64,000 nt of DNA from Heligmosomoides polygyrus polygyrus (Eukaryota; Nematoda; Chromadorea; Rhabditida; Heligmosomidae): assembly GCA_947396885.1 (NCBI GenBank), contig OX377204.1, forward strand, positions 94,622,728 to 94,686,727. The letters run 5' to 3'. This document shows positions 39,547 to 50,044 of the stretch, one piece after another (within the stretch, counting starts at the first letter, position 1; every line of letters begins with the position of its first letter). The position numbers and the translations under genes are program-made. Under the pieces are notes generated by a model. The model did no database searches. It was not told the DNA's origin and saw only the letters and a list, made by a program, of their open reading frames with translations.

Positions 39547-40089
39547 CGTTCTGAAAACCCTTCATATCGCAACGGTAGGTCCTACGTCCCCCAGCCAGCC
39601 TGCGTTACGCAACTGTAGCGCTACCATAAAGGCAACTTTCGGCGCTCGACGGACGCCCCCACTGTTTGACAATGCGATCGAGCAGCGTCTAATCCTTCCA
39701 TAAGCGGACGTAAGCACATCGAATGCGGAGCTCGGCTGGCTTCTGCGTTCTAAACGAGACGTTTCATTCTGAGCAGCTCTGAATTCAGCCACTGTTTTCC
39801 GTCACTTCTTCCGTATGCTTTTCCTCGTCTGATCCACATGTGGGCCAGGGTTTTCTCTGCTTCTGAGCTTTGTCATTCGTTCAGTAGGTTTTTGTAATGG
39901 GTGATAGAAAGTAGATAGAATAGCAATAGGAGAAAAAAGGAAATAATTGATACATTCTTTCTGTGTCTAGCCCAGATATGGTTTAGGAAATTCTCACTTT
40001 TCCATCTTCAGCTTCCCATCACAGTGGATAATTCTTTTCCGCAAGATCACGGGTGGATTTCCGACGTCGACAGTAGATTATTCAGCTTA
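39547..40089. other. Unassigned stretch
   Basis: No gene or clear repeat structure was seen. Confidence 0.35.
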
Positions 40090-40165
40090 GTAGGTGGTGT
40101 AGTGGCTAACGTTTTGACCACGGAAGGATACGCGTAAGATGCCAGTTCGAGTCCGCCATGGTGCT
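40090..40165 (+). repeat. tRNA-like sequence
   Basis: A-box AGGTGGTGTAGTGGCTAACG and B-box CAGTTCGAGTCCGCC in good spacing; acceptor pairing is weak. Confidence 0.5.
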
Positions 40166-40231
40166 TACCAGGGCCGGTACCCGCGGTTATGCAATGTAAA
40201 GGGGAAGACGTTCCCACGATGATAGACCTTA

Positions 40232-40370
40232 GGCCCCGTTTATACTTTGACGCCGAGCGACGCGACGCGACGCCACGTATAGTGTCCATATTGATTGAGC
40301 GACGCGATCGATCAATTTGGCCACTTTACATGCCGTAGCGTCGCTCGGAGGCGGAATTATAAACGGGGCC
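40232..40370. mobile_element. MITE, 139 bp, with TTA duplication
   Basis: GGCCCCGTTTATA at the left and TATAAACGGGGCC at the right, flanked by TTA (40229-40231 and 40371-40373). Confidence 0.92.
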
Positions 40371-40884
40371 TTACCCGCCACATCGTGGGTATATCAGTGG
40401 GTAAAGAGTACTCGACGATTGTCGTGGGTATATCCGCAAGGATTTCGCGCCCCATTGACAAAATGGCGCTCCAGTGAGATCAGCTGTTCTCACCTGAGAC
40501 TTAGTTCTAACCTTCCCTTAACGGTATCTCTACCTATGTTCACTGCTTGATGCATCCGCCCGATGGACTACGTGCTACATAATTAGAAGACTTTAGAATA
40601 AAGGCAGGGTGCTTGAGGGTGTAGACGTGCCGTTTATACTACCATGTTCCATTCTGGTTGAGATTGTCTTCTGTAGAAGTTACACTTTGATGTCTGAATT
40701 CCACAGATATACTAAGATGGTTTCCTGTCGAAGAAATCGTCGCCCTGTAATGATTTCCACCTACAAAATTAACGCATATAAATGCTTTTAAATTTTTTCT
40801 CCGTAAAAAAACAACAAAAGCACCGAAGACTGCAAGTCTTGAACGCACGTGACTGAAAAACATAACATACACACGATGAAAGAA

Positions 40885-43620
40885 TCACGCAGTATTGCAC
40901 ACGTTTCGACTGGCCACCACAAACTGGGACAACGTTCACATACGCGTGAAAAAGCGTGAAAATATGCAAGAAAAACACTAAAAAAATCGAATTCTGCGAC
41001 GAATACCGATGTGTCGGCAATCAATGTGCTAACGCTTGACCAAAAGGAAGAACACCACCGTGGAAGGGGCCCTCCATCATATCACCGACCAAAGTCGCTA
41101 TCCACTGCGCCATCCACGAACGCTCCACCAGCTTGTAGAGACGATTTCAATGCAGTCTTCGCGAGAAAACGCAGCGCAAAAAGGGTTACTTCGACTAGCA
41201 GGATCCGAACCACTGATACTAATCGCCAAGATGGGGATCCTCTCCACTTCACCACTCTGCACACGGAAGAGCGCAGCAACGGATCGTCTATCCACTGCGC
41301 CGCATCCCGCACATCGCTTATCGGGGCGTTGCAGGGACTTCGCACCTCGCGCGCGACATTCGCGCTGTCGCACGCGGTGTCGCGCACTCGTCGTTCATCG
41401 ATTGCGAGAGCCGGCCTCAGGATATCGGCGACACCGCGCGATCTGGCGATTGCCGCTTGTCCGCGGGCGACATCGCGGACCGCGCGCGACTTAGCAGTCG
41501 AGCGGTTCGGCGCCCGAATCTGGCTTGGCGGACCTGTCGCACAGTCGAGTGCGATGTCGCTGCGATCGGCGGCCACCGCGCTGTCGCGCGCGACGCTGCG
41601 ACCTCGCTGACCGTCTCGGTGGGCTCTGAGCCGAATCGCCGCGTGGTCGAGCGCGGCATCGCACCCGCTGGCGGCCCGCCGCTGGTCGCGCGCGACGTCG
41701 CCGGGGTCTGCACCGCCCGTCTTGAGTTCGCACCGCCCGTCTACCGTCTGCCGATCAATCGGTGATTCGATTGAGGTCAAAGTTCCTCATCGCCGGGATT
41801 TGACCATTGATCGGCTCACTCCGCACAGATTGGATTGAGATCTGGTCTTCGTTGACGATTTTCACCTTCGATCAGCTGTTTTTGCGATTTTTTTGCGAAA
41901 TCAGTGCTTCAGCGGCTCCGGATCGTCCTTTTTCTATTCTTGTAGGGCAGTAGGGGAGGTTTATTCGCTTAGAGCTGCAGACAAAACAGGAGAAAAGCGT
42001 GGTATTACACATGTTTAATCTGGCACCCACCGATTGGGACAGTGTTCACACAGCACCGAAATGCCGTAAATATCTGCTCTACTCGCAGAAAAATAAGAAA
42101 TACGGCTTTTAAGCGGACTCCAGCGTTACCGTAGAGCTTCGTTTTGAAGATCGAACATTTGATCGACGATCGGGATCAATGCGCTAATGCTTGAGCAAAA
42201 GGAAGAACAACCACTACTGGATTTGAACTTCTGTCATAACACTGACCAACAACGTTATCAACTGCGCTATCCTCGAACGTTCCACTGACCTGTAGTGACG
42301 ATTTCAATGCTGCCTTTGCGGGAAAACGCAACGCAAAAACGCCCACTTCGACCAGCAGGATCCGGTCCACTTTTACTAATCCCCGAGATGGCGCTCCTCC
42401 CCACTGCACCATGCTGCACGCGGCCCTTAACCGAAACGGATCGTCTACCTATCGCGCTGCTTCGCCTGTCGGAGCGTCGCAGGACTTCGCTCTTTCGCGC
42501 GTGACATCGCACGCGGCGTCGTCCTTTCGCCGCTCATCGATTGCAAGAGCCGGCCTCAGGATCCAGGCGACACCGCGCGATCTGGCGATGGTCGCCTGTT
42601 CGCGAGCGACATCGCAGTGAAGCGGTTCGGCGCCCGAATCTGGCCTGGCGGACCTGTCGCACAGTCGAGCGCGACGTCGCTGCGATCCGCGGCCACCGCG
42701 CTGTCGCGCGCGACACTGCGACCTCGTTGACCGTCTCTGGGAGCTATGAGCCGGATCGCTGCGTGGTCGTGCGCGGCATCGCATCCGCTAGCGGCCCGCG
42801 GCCGGTCGCGCGCGACGTCGCCGGGGTTAGCGCCGCCCGTCTACCGTCTGCCGATCAATCGGTGATTGGATTGAGATCAAAGTTCCTCATCGCCGGGATT
42901 TGACCATTGATCGGCTCACTCCGCGCAGATTGGATTGAGATCTGGTCTTCGTTGACGATTTTCACCTTCGATCAGCTGTTTTTGCGATTTTTTTGCAAAG
43001 CCAATGCTTCAGCGGCATCGGATCGTCCTTTCTTCTATTTTTGTAGGGCAGTAGGGGAACTTTATTCGCTTAAAACTGCAGACAAAACAGGAGAAAGGCG
43101 TGGTATTGCGCATGTTCAAACCGGTACCCACCGATTGGGACAGGGCCGACACAGCACCGAAATGGCGTAAACATCAGCGCTACTCGCGTAAAAATAAGAA
43201 AGAAGAACTCGAACTCGTGAAGCTTCATTTTGGAGATCGGATTTTTGACCAGCATTCAAAATCAATGCCTATTGCTGTCCGCTCGCCAAAAGGAAGACGC
43301 CCGTTATGGGCACCGAACCGTTTTCAGCGCGTAAAACACCGTCGCTATCCACTTCTCCATGCTCCTTCGGTGCGGAAGGGGGACGGTGATGAATTCTGTG
43401 CTATTTTCGAAAATCAGCGCTTGGCAAAAGAGCATCCGGCGGCGAGACTCGAACCTCCATCGCCCATCCGTGGAACGACACTGATATCCACTACACCACC
43501 TCTGCTTGCACACCACGGGGTGTGCGAGTGGATTGAGTATCTTCGCGGGAAGGGCTGGCGCCCGAAGACTAGTCACATGGCTTGCCTGAGAGAATGAAGC
43601 TGCGAATTCCACTCATGTGA
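40885..43620. repeat. Tandem array of about 1.1-kb units (about 2.4 copies) with reverse-strand tRNA-like sequences
   Basis: Landmarks recur at an offset of about 1.10-1.16 kb: CAAAAGGAAGAACA (41041, 42196), GATTTCAATGC (41142, 42300), GATCAATCGGTGATT (41753, 42854), AGGGCAGTAGGGGA (41945, 43047). Each unit holds minus-strand A-box-like (ATCCACTGCGCCATCC) and B-box-like (GGATCCGAACCA) remnants, then a GC-rich block full of GCGCGAC words. The long ORFs on both strands reflect composition. Confidence 0.85.
43436..43512 (-). repeat. tRNA-like sequence
   Basis: Minus strand GAGGTGGTGTAGTGGATATC and GGAGGTTCGAGTCTCGCCGC, among the better A/B-box pairs in this area. Confidence 0.55.
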
Positions 43621-43854
43621 CCAGAAAATCTGCCCGGTGGGAGCAGCATCAGAGATCTTGAACCTTGGTCTCGCTCTTCGAAGCAAACACCACACCCTCT
43701 GCATCACCATTCAATCATCGAAATGCCGAGTTTTTTATTATTATTATAATTATCAAATGCTACGTCACGCAGCCATGCTGAGATCAAGGTCTGATTGTGT
43801 CCTTGTCAGTTCCGTCAGGAATGCTTAAAAATCCTCTAGAAAAGATCTTTTCGG

Positions 43855-43925
43855 TCTCACCAGGGATTCGAACCTTGGTCACAACCCTTGTCCGAGGCGA
43901 AATTACTATCCTCCTGGCTGTGCCC
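43855..43925 (-). repeat. tRNA-like sequence
   Basis: Minus strand CCAAGGTTCGAATCCCTGGT, a consensus B-box, with a weak A-box candidate upstream. Confidence 0.45.
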
Positions 43926-44232
43926 AATGTAGCAAAGCTGCTCACTCTGCTCTTTAATGACTGGAATCCAACGAAGAATTCAGGCACGGCGATCTAACTG
44001 TGGCGTTTCTCCACTGACTGACGTCTGGCGATATAACTATGGTTGTGCTTCTGAGAAATTTTAATGAAGGAATGAATGAACAAATAAATTCGATGTCGAA
44101 AGATTTTGAGCGAATGAATGAACGAATTCATTCGCTTGTACCTGACAGAAACGTAAGATTTGAGTAAATAAACGCTTAGGCAGAAATTATATTCAGTTGC
44201 TGGGCGGTGCGGGGCTACTAAGGTTTGTAACA

Positions 44233-44335
44233 TTGATTAGGCGGCGCAGACGATCGATATTGATAACCTCCATAACGTCGACGATCAATAGCTTCTACAA
44301 CGCCGTGCCGCCCGCCGACTGAAGTATAAATCCCG
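44233..44335. mobile_element. Diverged MITE relative
   Basis: GGCGGCGCAGACGATCGATA and TCGATCAA-type inner arms with GACTGAAGTATAAATCCCGC at the right end; the left end is degraded. Confidence 0.45.
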
Positions 44336-44987
44336 CTCCTCTCATTAACTCACTCGATGTTCTCGTATCGTGAAAACGCTATATAACAACACAACACTCT
44401 GAACGAGAACTCAACGAAAACCTTTACTTGAACAATAAATTAACGAAATCGACATTGTGAATCTAACATAGCAGAACATGGCTGTCATCGTCATTCAATT
44501 AAATTCACGACTGTGGAAACGGAAGGATACATGGCGAATGCTGCCTACCTTACGTTTTAGGCCAGAGGCTGTTGCAAGCTCGTTGCCAAAAAACTCTTGA
44601 AAAGCCCAACAACTGTTCTTATAGAAGGAAGTGATCAGTCAATCGCTACAGATGAGTCTTAGGCAGATTTGAATGCACGGCGCACTTTGTTCCTCATTTT
44701 TTAAATGCCATGATACCACCATCCTGTTCATCAGAGGTATGACCTGCTGAAATGAATATCACATAAACACCTGACAGAGGATGATGCTGCTTCACTGACA
44801 AGGAAAGGCTCCTAACTCATGGTGAGCTTTTACGATGTAATTTTGGCAGGATGTAGGGCCATGTGAGTGGAGTCCAGAATTACAGGTAGTTTTTGCTGAA
44901 TGCTTTTTTAAATATCAGTAAAAGGGGTGTGAAAACGTGTGCGCAACAATCATCAACCCCAATCACACCCCACGACATGTGTCTCGC

Positions 44988-45057
44988 TGGCGCAGTCGGT
45001 AGGAGTGCGGCCCCATAGGAGCACACCGGCGGGCTTTTGAGTTCAAGTCCGCCTACT
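44988..45057 (+). repeat. tRNA-like unit, left arm of fold-back B2
   Basis: A-box CTGGCGCAGTCGGTAGGAG and B-box GAGTTCAAGTCCGC. Confidence 0.55.
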
Positions 45058-45499
45058 ACCGCTATTTTTGCACAAAATGTTTTGTTGGTATTACGCGTTC
45101 AAAAATGATGATCGCGAGAGTGAATTTTAGGCCATCAATGCTTACGACAAACCAAGGCTGTCTATTTGCGCCCTTGTATGTGCTAATTTTTCACGATACG
45201 CGTCTGCGCCACCACCATATCATGCCATACCACCAGTGATACCGTAACTGCACACAACTTGTTTTACTGTTTCACTTGTTTCAGAGTTTTGTACCATAGC
45301 TGTTGACTAAAAGGGAAGAGCAATAAGACCTTTTATTTCCAGAGAAATTATTGAGTGCAGATAAGCATCATTGAAAAACTAGCATATATGAAGGCGTAAA
45401 TAGACAGTCTAGGTTGGCTGCAAACACTTATGGTCTGAAATGAACTCCAGTGATCATTAGAAAGCGTAATAACAACAAACTAGTATGTGCAAAAATACC

Positions 45500-45575
45500 G
45501 GCAGTACGTGGACCCGAACTCAAAAGCCCGCCAGTGTGCTTCTATGAGGCGGCACTCCCACTAGCTGCGCCTCCG
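45500..45575 (-). repeat. tRNA-like unit, right arm of fold-back B2
   Basis: Inverted counterpart with degenerate B-box (GAGTTCGGGTCCACG on the minus strand). Confidence 0.5.
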
Positions 45576-45757
45576 ATGCACATCTTTTGCGGTGTCATAG
45601 GGATTGATGAGTGTTGCGCACAAGTTTTTCGCACCTTTTTTTCCGGCTTTTAAAAAAGCGTTCAGAAAAACAGACTGTGGTTCTGGACTCCGATCACACG
45701 ACCCTACAAGCTGCCAAAATAGCACCGCAAAAGCTCACCATGAGTTGGGAACCTTTC

Positions 45758-46540
45758 AATGTCAGTGGTACGATTTGCGAGAACCGAATGACGAAGTCAG
45801 TGCATGGCACATACCAATCTTCATCGCTGTATGTGAAAAACATTGGAAAGTTACTGAATACATAATACTCTGCACTTGGAGGTTATTAGTTTGCTGTAGA
45901 AACAATCAATCGGTTCGACGATTCCCGTTGGGAGTGAAGTGCATGGCGCATTCCGTCCTGCCTTCCTCAGTTGTCAAAACGGTGGTGTTTCTGTAAACAG
46001 GCCTGTAAATTTTTCACATAACAAAAGCCGTCAAGGATGATTAGAATTATGCGGGTCAATGTGCCCATGTAATCAGTTCTGCGACTTCCAATGCGAACAA
46101 TGTGCATGGCGTCTCCTTAGCCATTCTTTGAGAGGAGACTTTTGAAGGAATAAGAAGTCGCTGAACAGAGGAACTGTGAGAACCATTGGTAACTTCATCT
46201 AGACGAAGTCAATGCGACATCTTAAAGGTGCATGAGGTTGTGCAACCATTCAATCACTTGCACGACCCAACGGGGATGAGTGCGTGGCGCGAACTACATT
46301 CTGCCTACGGTGAAAGCTGTCAAACTCGAAAATCACTGGAATATGTTCAGTAGATCTTGTTCAATTAGTCGCTGCCGTCGCGGACTATGAAAGCGCGTGT
46401 ATGATTCTTTGCGTGAGAATGCGCCATGCTTTCAAATCCGATCCGCGATCGTAGTGCCTATCATTATATGATTGACACGTTCGATTTAATTCGCTGTTTC
46501 CTAGAACAAGGTCTATAATGCTTATTTCGTTGGTTACCAG
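45758..46540. repeat. Stretch with five copies of the GTGCATGGCGC motif
   Basis: Motif copies near 45799, 45937, 46101, 46279 and 46418 (the last inverted) stand at intervals of about 140-180 bp in otherwise unremarkable sequence. No gene is seen. Confidence 0.5.
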
Positions 46541-46545
46541 GTATA

Positions 46546-46683
46546 TTAGCTTTCACTGCAGTTGGCGCCACGCAACCGTCTCCTCAGCGGGCCGTGGAAG
46601 TGATTAAATGGGTGGATCAACTTGGTGGCGTGCCTATGGATCCTACAGCGCTCTTCAGGGCCAAGAATTCTTTAATTCCTTAA
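46546..46683 (+). CDS. Unassigned open segment, possible 3'-terminal exon
   Basis: After an acceptor-like TACCAG (46540) or CTGCAG (46561), an open stretch of about 45 codons ends in TAA at 46681. It reads as a globular mix of residues (AVEVIKWVDQLGGVPMDP) with no repeat homology that I notice. No upstream exon could be joined to it and no family is recognised. Confidence 0.15.
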   Translation, partial: LAFTAVGATQPSPQRAVEVIKWVDQLGGVPMDPTALFRAKNSLIP

Positions 46684-46927
46684 AAACTCCCGTATCGAAG
46701 GATGAAAAGTCAATGCGACGTAACTAATCGATTCGTACGCTTTGTACAGGCGACCCAGTCGCTCGCGCCGCTGACTATGAACAGGCCTTCAGATGTTGTT
46801 CTTCATTTTTCATCCCAGATCGCGGCTGCCTGTGACTAGCGGTCTCTTTGCTTCCTGCCTAATTCGTTTCGTTCTTCATAAATTCGTAAAAAATGCCGAT
46901 ATTCAGAAGATGGTATGAACGTTGAAG

Positions 46928-47149
46928 ATGCTCGTGGCACTTCTGAATCTCCTCATCTCTTCGACGATCGTCAGCATTCCCTCCGTGGTGAGTGGACGTG
47001 CCTCATTATCATTTGTGTTCATCTCAAAGCAGGGATTCAGACGCCAGTCGCTGTGCCCCGCTTCAACGTCCGCGTTTACCTGCCACCGTCACTGGATCGC
47101 GACCATCGCGGGCAGGTGCTCCTGGCTGGACGGCCTTATGGTATTTTAA
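46928..47149 (+). CDS. Possible small secreted peptide
   Basis: The ORF begins MLVALLNLLISSTIVSIPSV, a plausible signal peptide, and carries on to a short segment with three cysteines (near LCPAS, FTCHRH and GRCSW). A donor GTGAGT at 46988 and an acceptor AAAGCAG before 47033 delimit a possible 45-nt intron. Because 45 is a multiple of three, the frame stays open whether or not it is removed (73 or 58 codons). A weak donor (GTATTT) lies near 47138, so this could also be the first two exons of a longer gene. No family is recognised. It sits just upstream of a repeat array, and a chance ORF cannot be excluded. Confidence 0.28.
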   Translation: MLVALLNLLISSTIVSIPSVVSGRASLSFVFISKQGFRRQSLCPASTSAFTCHRHWIATIAGRCSWLDGLMVF

Positions 47150-47257
47150 TTTTAATTTTTTATTTTTTTAGTAAAGTCACCTGCTACTTAGCAACTCCTG
47201 TGCTCAAGGAGCGCTGGGAGCTAATTATTGAGTCTCGAACTATACGATACTGGTCGC

Positions 47258-48235
47258 TAATGTGGCCTACATGGGGAGGCGGGCCAGAGCAATCAGGCCG
47301 CATCGAACGAGCGTGCCACATATAGAGCGCCTGCGCTATTGTTGCTCTGATTGGCTGACGCGTGTTCGGTCGGTGCTCTGATTGACTTCGATTAGCTCTT
47401 ATCTCACCAGAGCATTTAAACCACAACCGGCGGGCATAGCATACATACGGGCGTGCACTGGTGGTGCCCTGATTGGCTGACGTGTGTTCGTTCGGTCGTG
47501 GCTCTGACTGGTTGTGGTTAGGCGGCACGCTCTTGGCTTATACTCAACTGGGAACACTGGTGCTACTCACCGAGCCTGAAATCCTTTGCGGTACTAGTCG
47601 CTAATGCGGCCTACATGGGGAGGCGGGGCCAGAGCAATCAGGCCGCATCGAACGAGCGTGCCACATATAGAGCGCCTGCGCTATTGTTGCTCTGTTTGGG
47701 TTGACGCATGTTCGGTCGGTGCTCTGATTGGTTGTGATTAGCCGGCGCGCTCTTGTCTCCAGCTCTGTAGGAGCTGAAGCTACTCACTGAGCCGCGGCAC
47801 GGCCAAACGCACGCGTGAAGACTGTGCAATACTAGTCGCTAATGTGGCCTACATTATGGGGAATCACCAGATCAATCAGGCCGCATAGAATGAGCGTGTC
47901 ACACATTGAGCACCTGCACGATTGGTGCTCTGATTGGCTGGCGTGTGTTCGGTCGGTGCTCTGATTGGTTGTGGTTAGCCGGTGCGTTCTTACCTCCGGC
48001 TGGCTTTAACAGGGACGCCAAAGCTACTCAGTGGACTTGGAACAAACACTATGCAGTACTAGTCGCTTATGCGGCTTACATGTGAAGGCTTGGATGCGCC
48101 AGAGCCATCAAACCCCATCGAGCGGGCTTGACGGACGCGTGTAGTCGTGATGGCTGGCGCGTATTCGGTCGGCACTCTGATTGGTTGTGATTAGTCGGGT
48201 CAATGTAGCCCTATATAGGCCACATTAACGACCAG
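47258..48235. repeat. Tandem array of TAGTCGCTAATGTGGCC units
   Basis: Unit starts near 47256, 47593, 47832 and 48058 (TACTAGTCGCTAATGCGGCC type), each followed by CCAGAGCAATCAGGCCGCAT and GGTGCTCTGATTGG. An inverted end, GGCCACATTAACGACCAGTG, closes the array at about 48235, so it looks like an internally amplified TIR element. Confidence 0.85.
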
Positions 48236-48255
48236 TGTCGAATGTGCTTCTAGCA

Positions 48256-48482
48256 GGATATTCTGGAGCTCAAAAAACGAGCGGCATAGGATTGTGGGTT
48301 CGAAGCCTCGTCAAGGCCATTCGACATCAGTGCACTCGCTTTTCCAGACCTCTTTGAAGAATCCGCCTTGAAATTCCGTAAAAGGTGTAGAAAAGGGAAT
48401 GGCTGACGTCGGATAGCCTAGACGAGGCTTCGAACCCACAATCCTAAGTCACTCGTTCATTGAGCTCCAGAATATTCGGCTG
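48256..48482. repeat. Hairpin with B-box-like arms
   Basis: ATAGGATTGTGGGTTCGAAG (48287) pairs with CTTCGAACCCACAATCCTAA (48427), and ATATTCTGGAGCTC with GAGCTCCAGAATATTC. The arms contain GGGTTCGAAGCCTC, like a tRNA B-box. Confidence 0.85.
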
Positions 48483-48487
48483 GAAAC

Positions 48488-49250
48488 ATAGTCGACACTA
48501 GTCGTTAATGTGGCCTACGTGCTGATACATTGACCCGAGTAATGACAGCCAAGCTGACCGAACACGCCAGCCAATTAGGGCACGAACTCAGCTCCGAAAA
48601 TGGAGTACAGAGCGCGTTCCAGCAAGTTCCAACGACGCCTTGTTCTCCTCTCAGCTATTTTCTCCGTCCCAGCCTTCCTTTCAGCGACCACGTTCCCATT
48701 CGGGAGACGGCCTGCCTCTCTGTCGCCCACTTTTTTCCCACTTTGGCGTGCACGCGACGCTGTTTACCCTCCTGATAAGAGGCAGCGACGTCGGCGGAGG
48801 CCAGCAGGCGGCTGAAGATAGCGGCGACCACCCCCGTTGATTGAAACCTCGTCGTCAGGGTGGAGATGAACGTCGTGATCGAGTGGCCGGTGTGTTGTTT
48901 GGGAAAAGGTCATGTTTGAAACGAGAGCAAGGAGCTGGGGAGGATGAGGACTGCTTCTTAGGCTGCAAGTCTTTTTCTCGCGGGCTAAATCCGTCTGGTC
49001 GTCGTCATCAGTCTAGATTTGTATTTTCCTAGAGAGATACTGGGGTAATCCGGAATTTTCGGGAATTTCCCGGGAATACTCAGGTCAAATTAGTGCTGCT
49101 GAGAGATCTATATTGGACACAGAAGTCTTTTTCAGTTTCTCAGCACCCCAGTTTACGACGTCCACATGACTTTCGGACCGCTGATGACTTCTGAAATTAA
49201 ACTGAACATCTTCCAAATCAAAACGAGTGCCTTCTAGATTGCAGCGGGCA
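48488..49250. other. Unassigned stretch with a GC-rich part
   Basis: 48500-49030 is GC-rich with open frames on the + strand but without recognisable domains. A TAGTCGTTAATGTGGCC end stands at 48499. It could be the 5' region of an undetected gene. Confidence 0.3.
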
Positions 49251-49960
49251 CTCATTAGTTTTTATCCCGTTAGCTGGCTCGTGATCATCTCCCAATGCTG
49301 CCCGCATTCGCGACATGTACCGCTTACTTTAAAGTGCAGAAAAGCGGACCTTTTTTAGTTTGTTGAAAGAGAAGATCGCGCCGCGCACACGTCCTACACA
49401 TCGTGGTTTTACTTCAATTGATAGTAAAAAATCTCCGTGTGTACAGATATACACACACTAGTCGGCGATAGATCAACAACAGTTGAAGAATACGGACGTA
49501 TTTTCACTTCGCAGTTTCAAGTAAGCAGCTATTAATGAAACGAGAATCACGACTTGTTGAAGGAGTGCACGGCGCGACCTTTTCTTTCGTTCTACTCAAA
49601 ATAGACACTTTCCAGCATTTTAAAATATCTTTTAAACCATTATTTTTCGTGTAAAAAATATATTTTTTATAAGGTTTCAAACACTTTACTCATTTTTTGG
49701 GGAGGGGGAGGGTAAATTATAAGTTTTCAAAGAAAGTCATACAAACTTAATGGTTTAAAAGATATTTTAAAATGCTGGAAAGTATCTATTTTGAGTAGAA
49801 CCAAAGAAAAGATCGCGCCGTGCACTCCTTCATCAAGTCGTGATTCTCGTGATAAGTTCTCAAGGAAAGTCGTACAAACTTTTCTAGGATAAAAATTTAT
49901 TTTAAACTTCATAGGGATCTAATTTACTAAGAAAGACGCTCATTTTGATTTGTTCCATGT
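49250..49960. mobile_element. Fold-back around GGAGTGCACGGCGCGACC
   Basis: 49540-49640 (GAATCACGACTTGTTGAAGG, TTCTACTCAAAATAGACAC) is mirrored at 49760-49855 (CTATTTTGAGTAGAA, CTTCATCAAGTCGTGATTC), with centre near 49690. Confidence 0.8.
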
Positions 49961-50044
49961 TAAATCTGGTTTCAAAAGGACCCAGCTACCTTTAAAAGTG
50001 CCCAATTTTACTTGAAATGTGATTGAACACTGCGGTGAGGATCT

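Larger units (their letters stand above)
44800..45757. mobile_element. Fold-back B2 with convergent tRNA-like units
   Basis: Same family as 24092-25350: AAGGAAAGGCTCCTAACTCA, GGCAGGATGTAGGGCC and GTGTGCGCAACAATCATCAA on the left and their mirrors on the right. tRNA-like heads are at 44988-45057 (+) and 45500-45575 (-). It lacks the nested MITE of B1. Confidence 0.87.

Noticed and set aside
41011..42903. Long ORFs on both strands (up to 232 codons)
   Set aside because: The sequence is GC-rich, duplicated and built from tRNA-like repeats. Several frames are open at once, the two tandem copies do not keep the same frames open, and no domain is recognisable.
43100..43597. 165-codon + strand ORF
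   Set aside because: It runs through the third partial tandem unit and a tRNA-like sequence on the other strand; no family resemblance.
40885..43620. CRISPR-like array
   Set aside because: Units are about 1.1 kb without short regular repeats and spacers, and the genome is eukaryotic.
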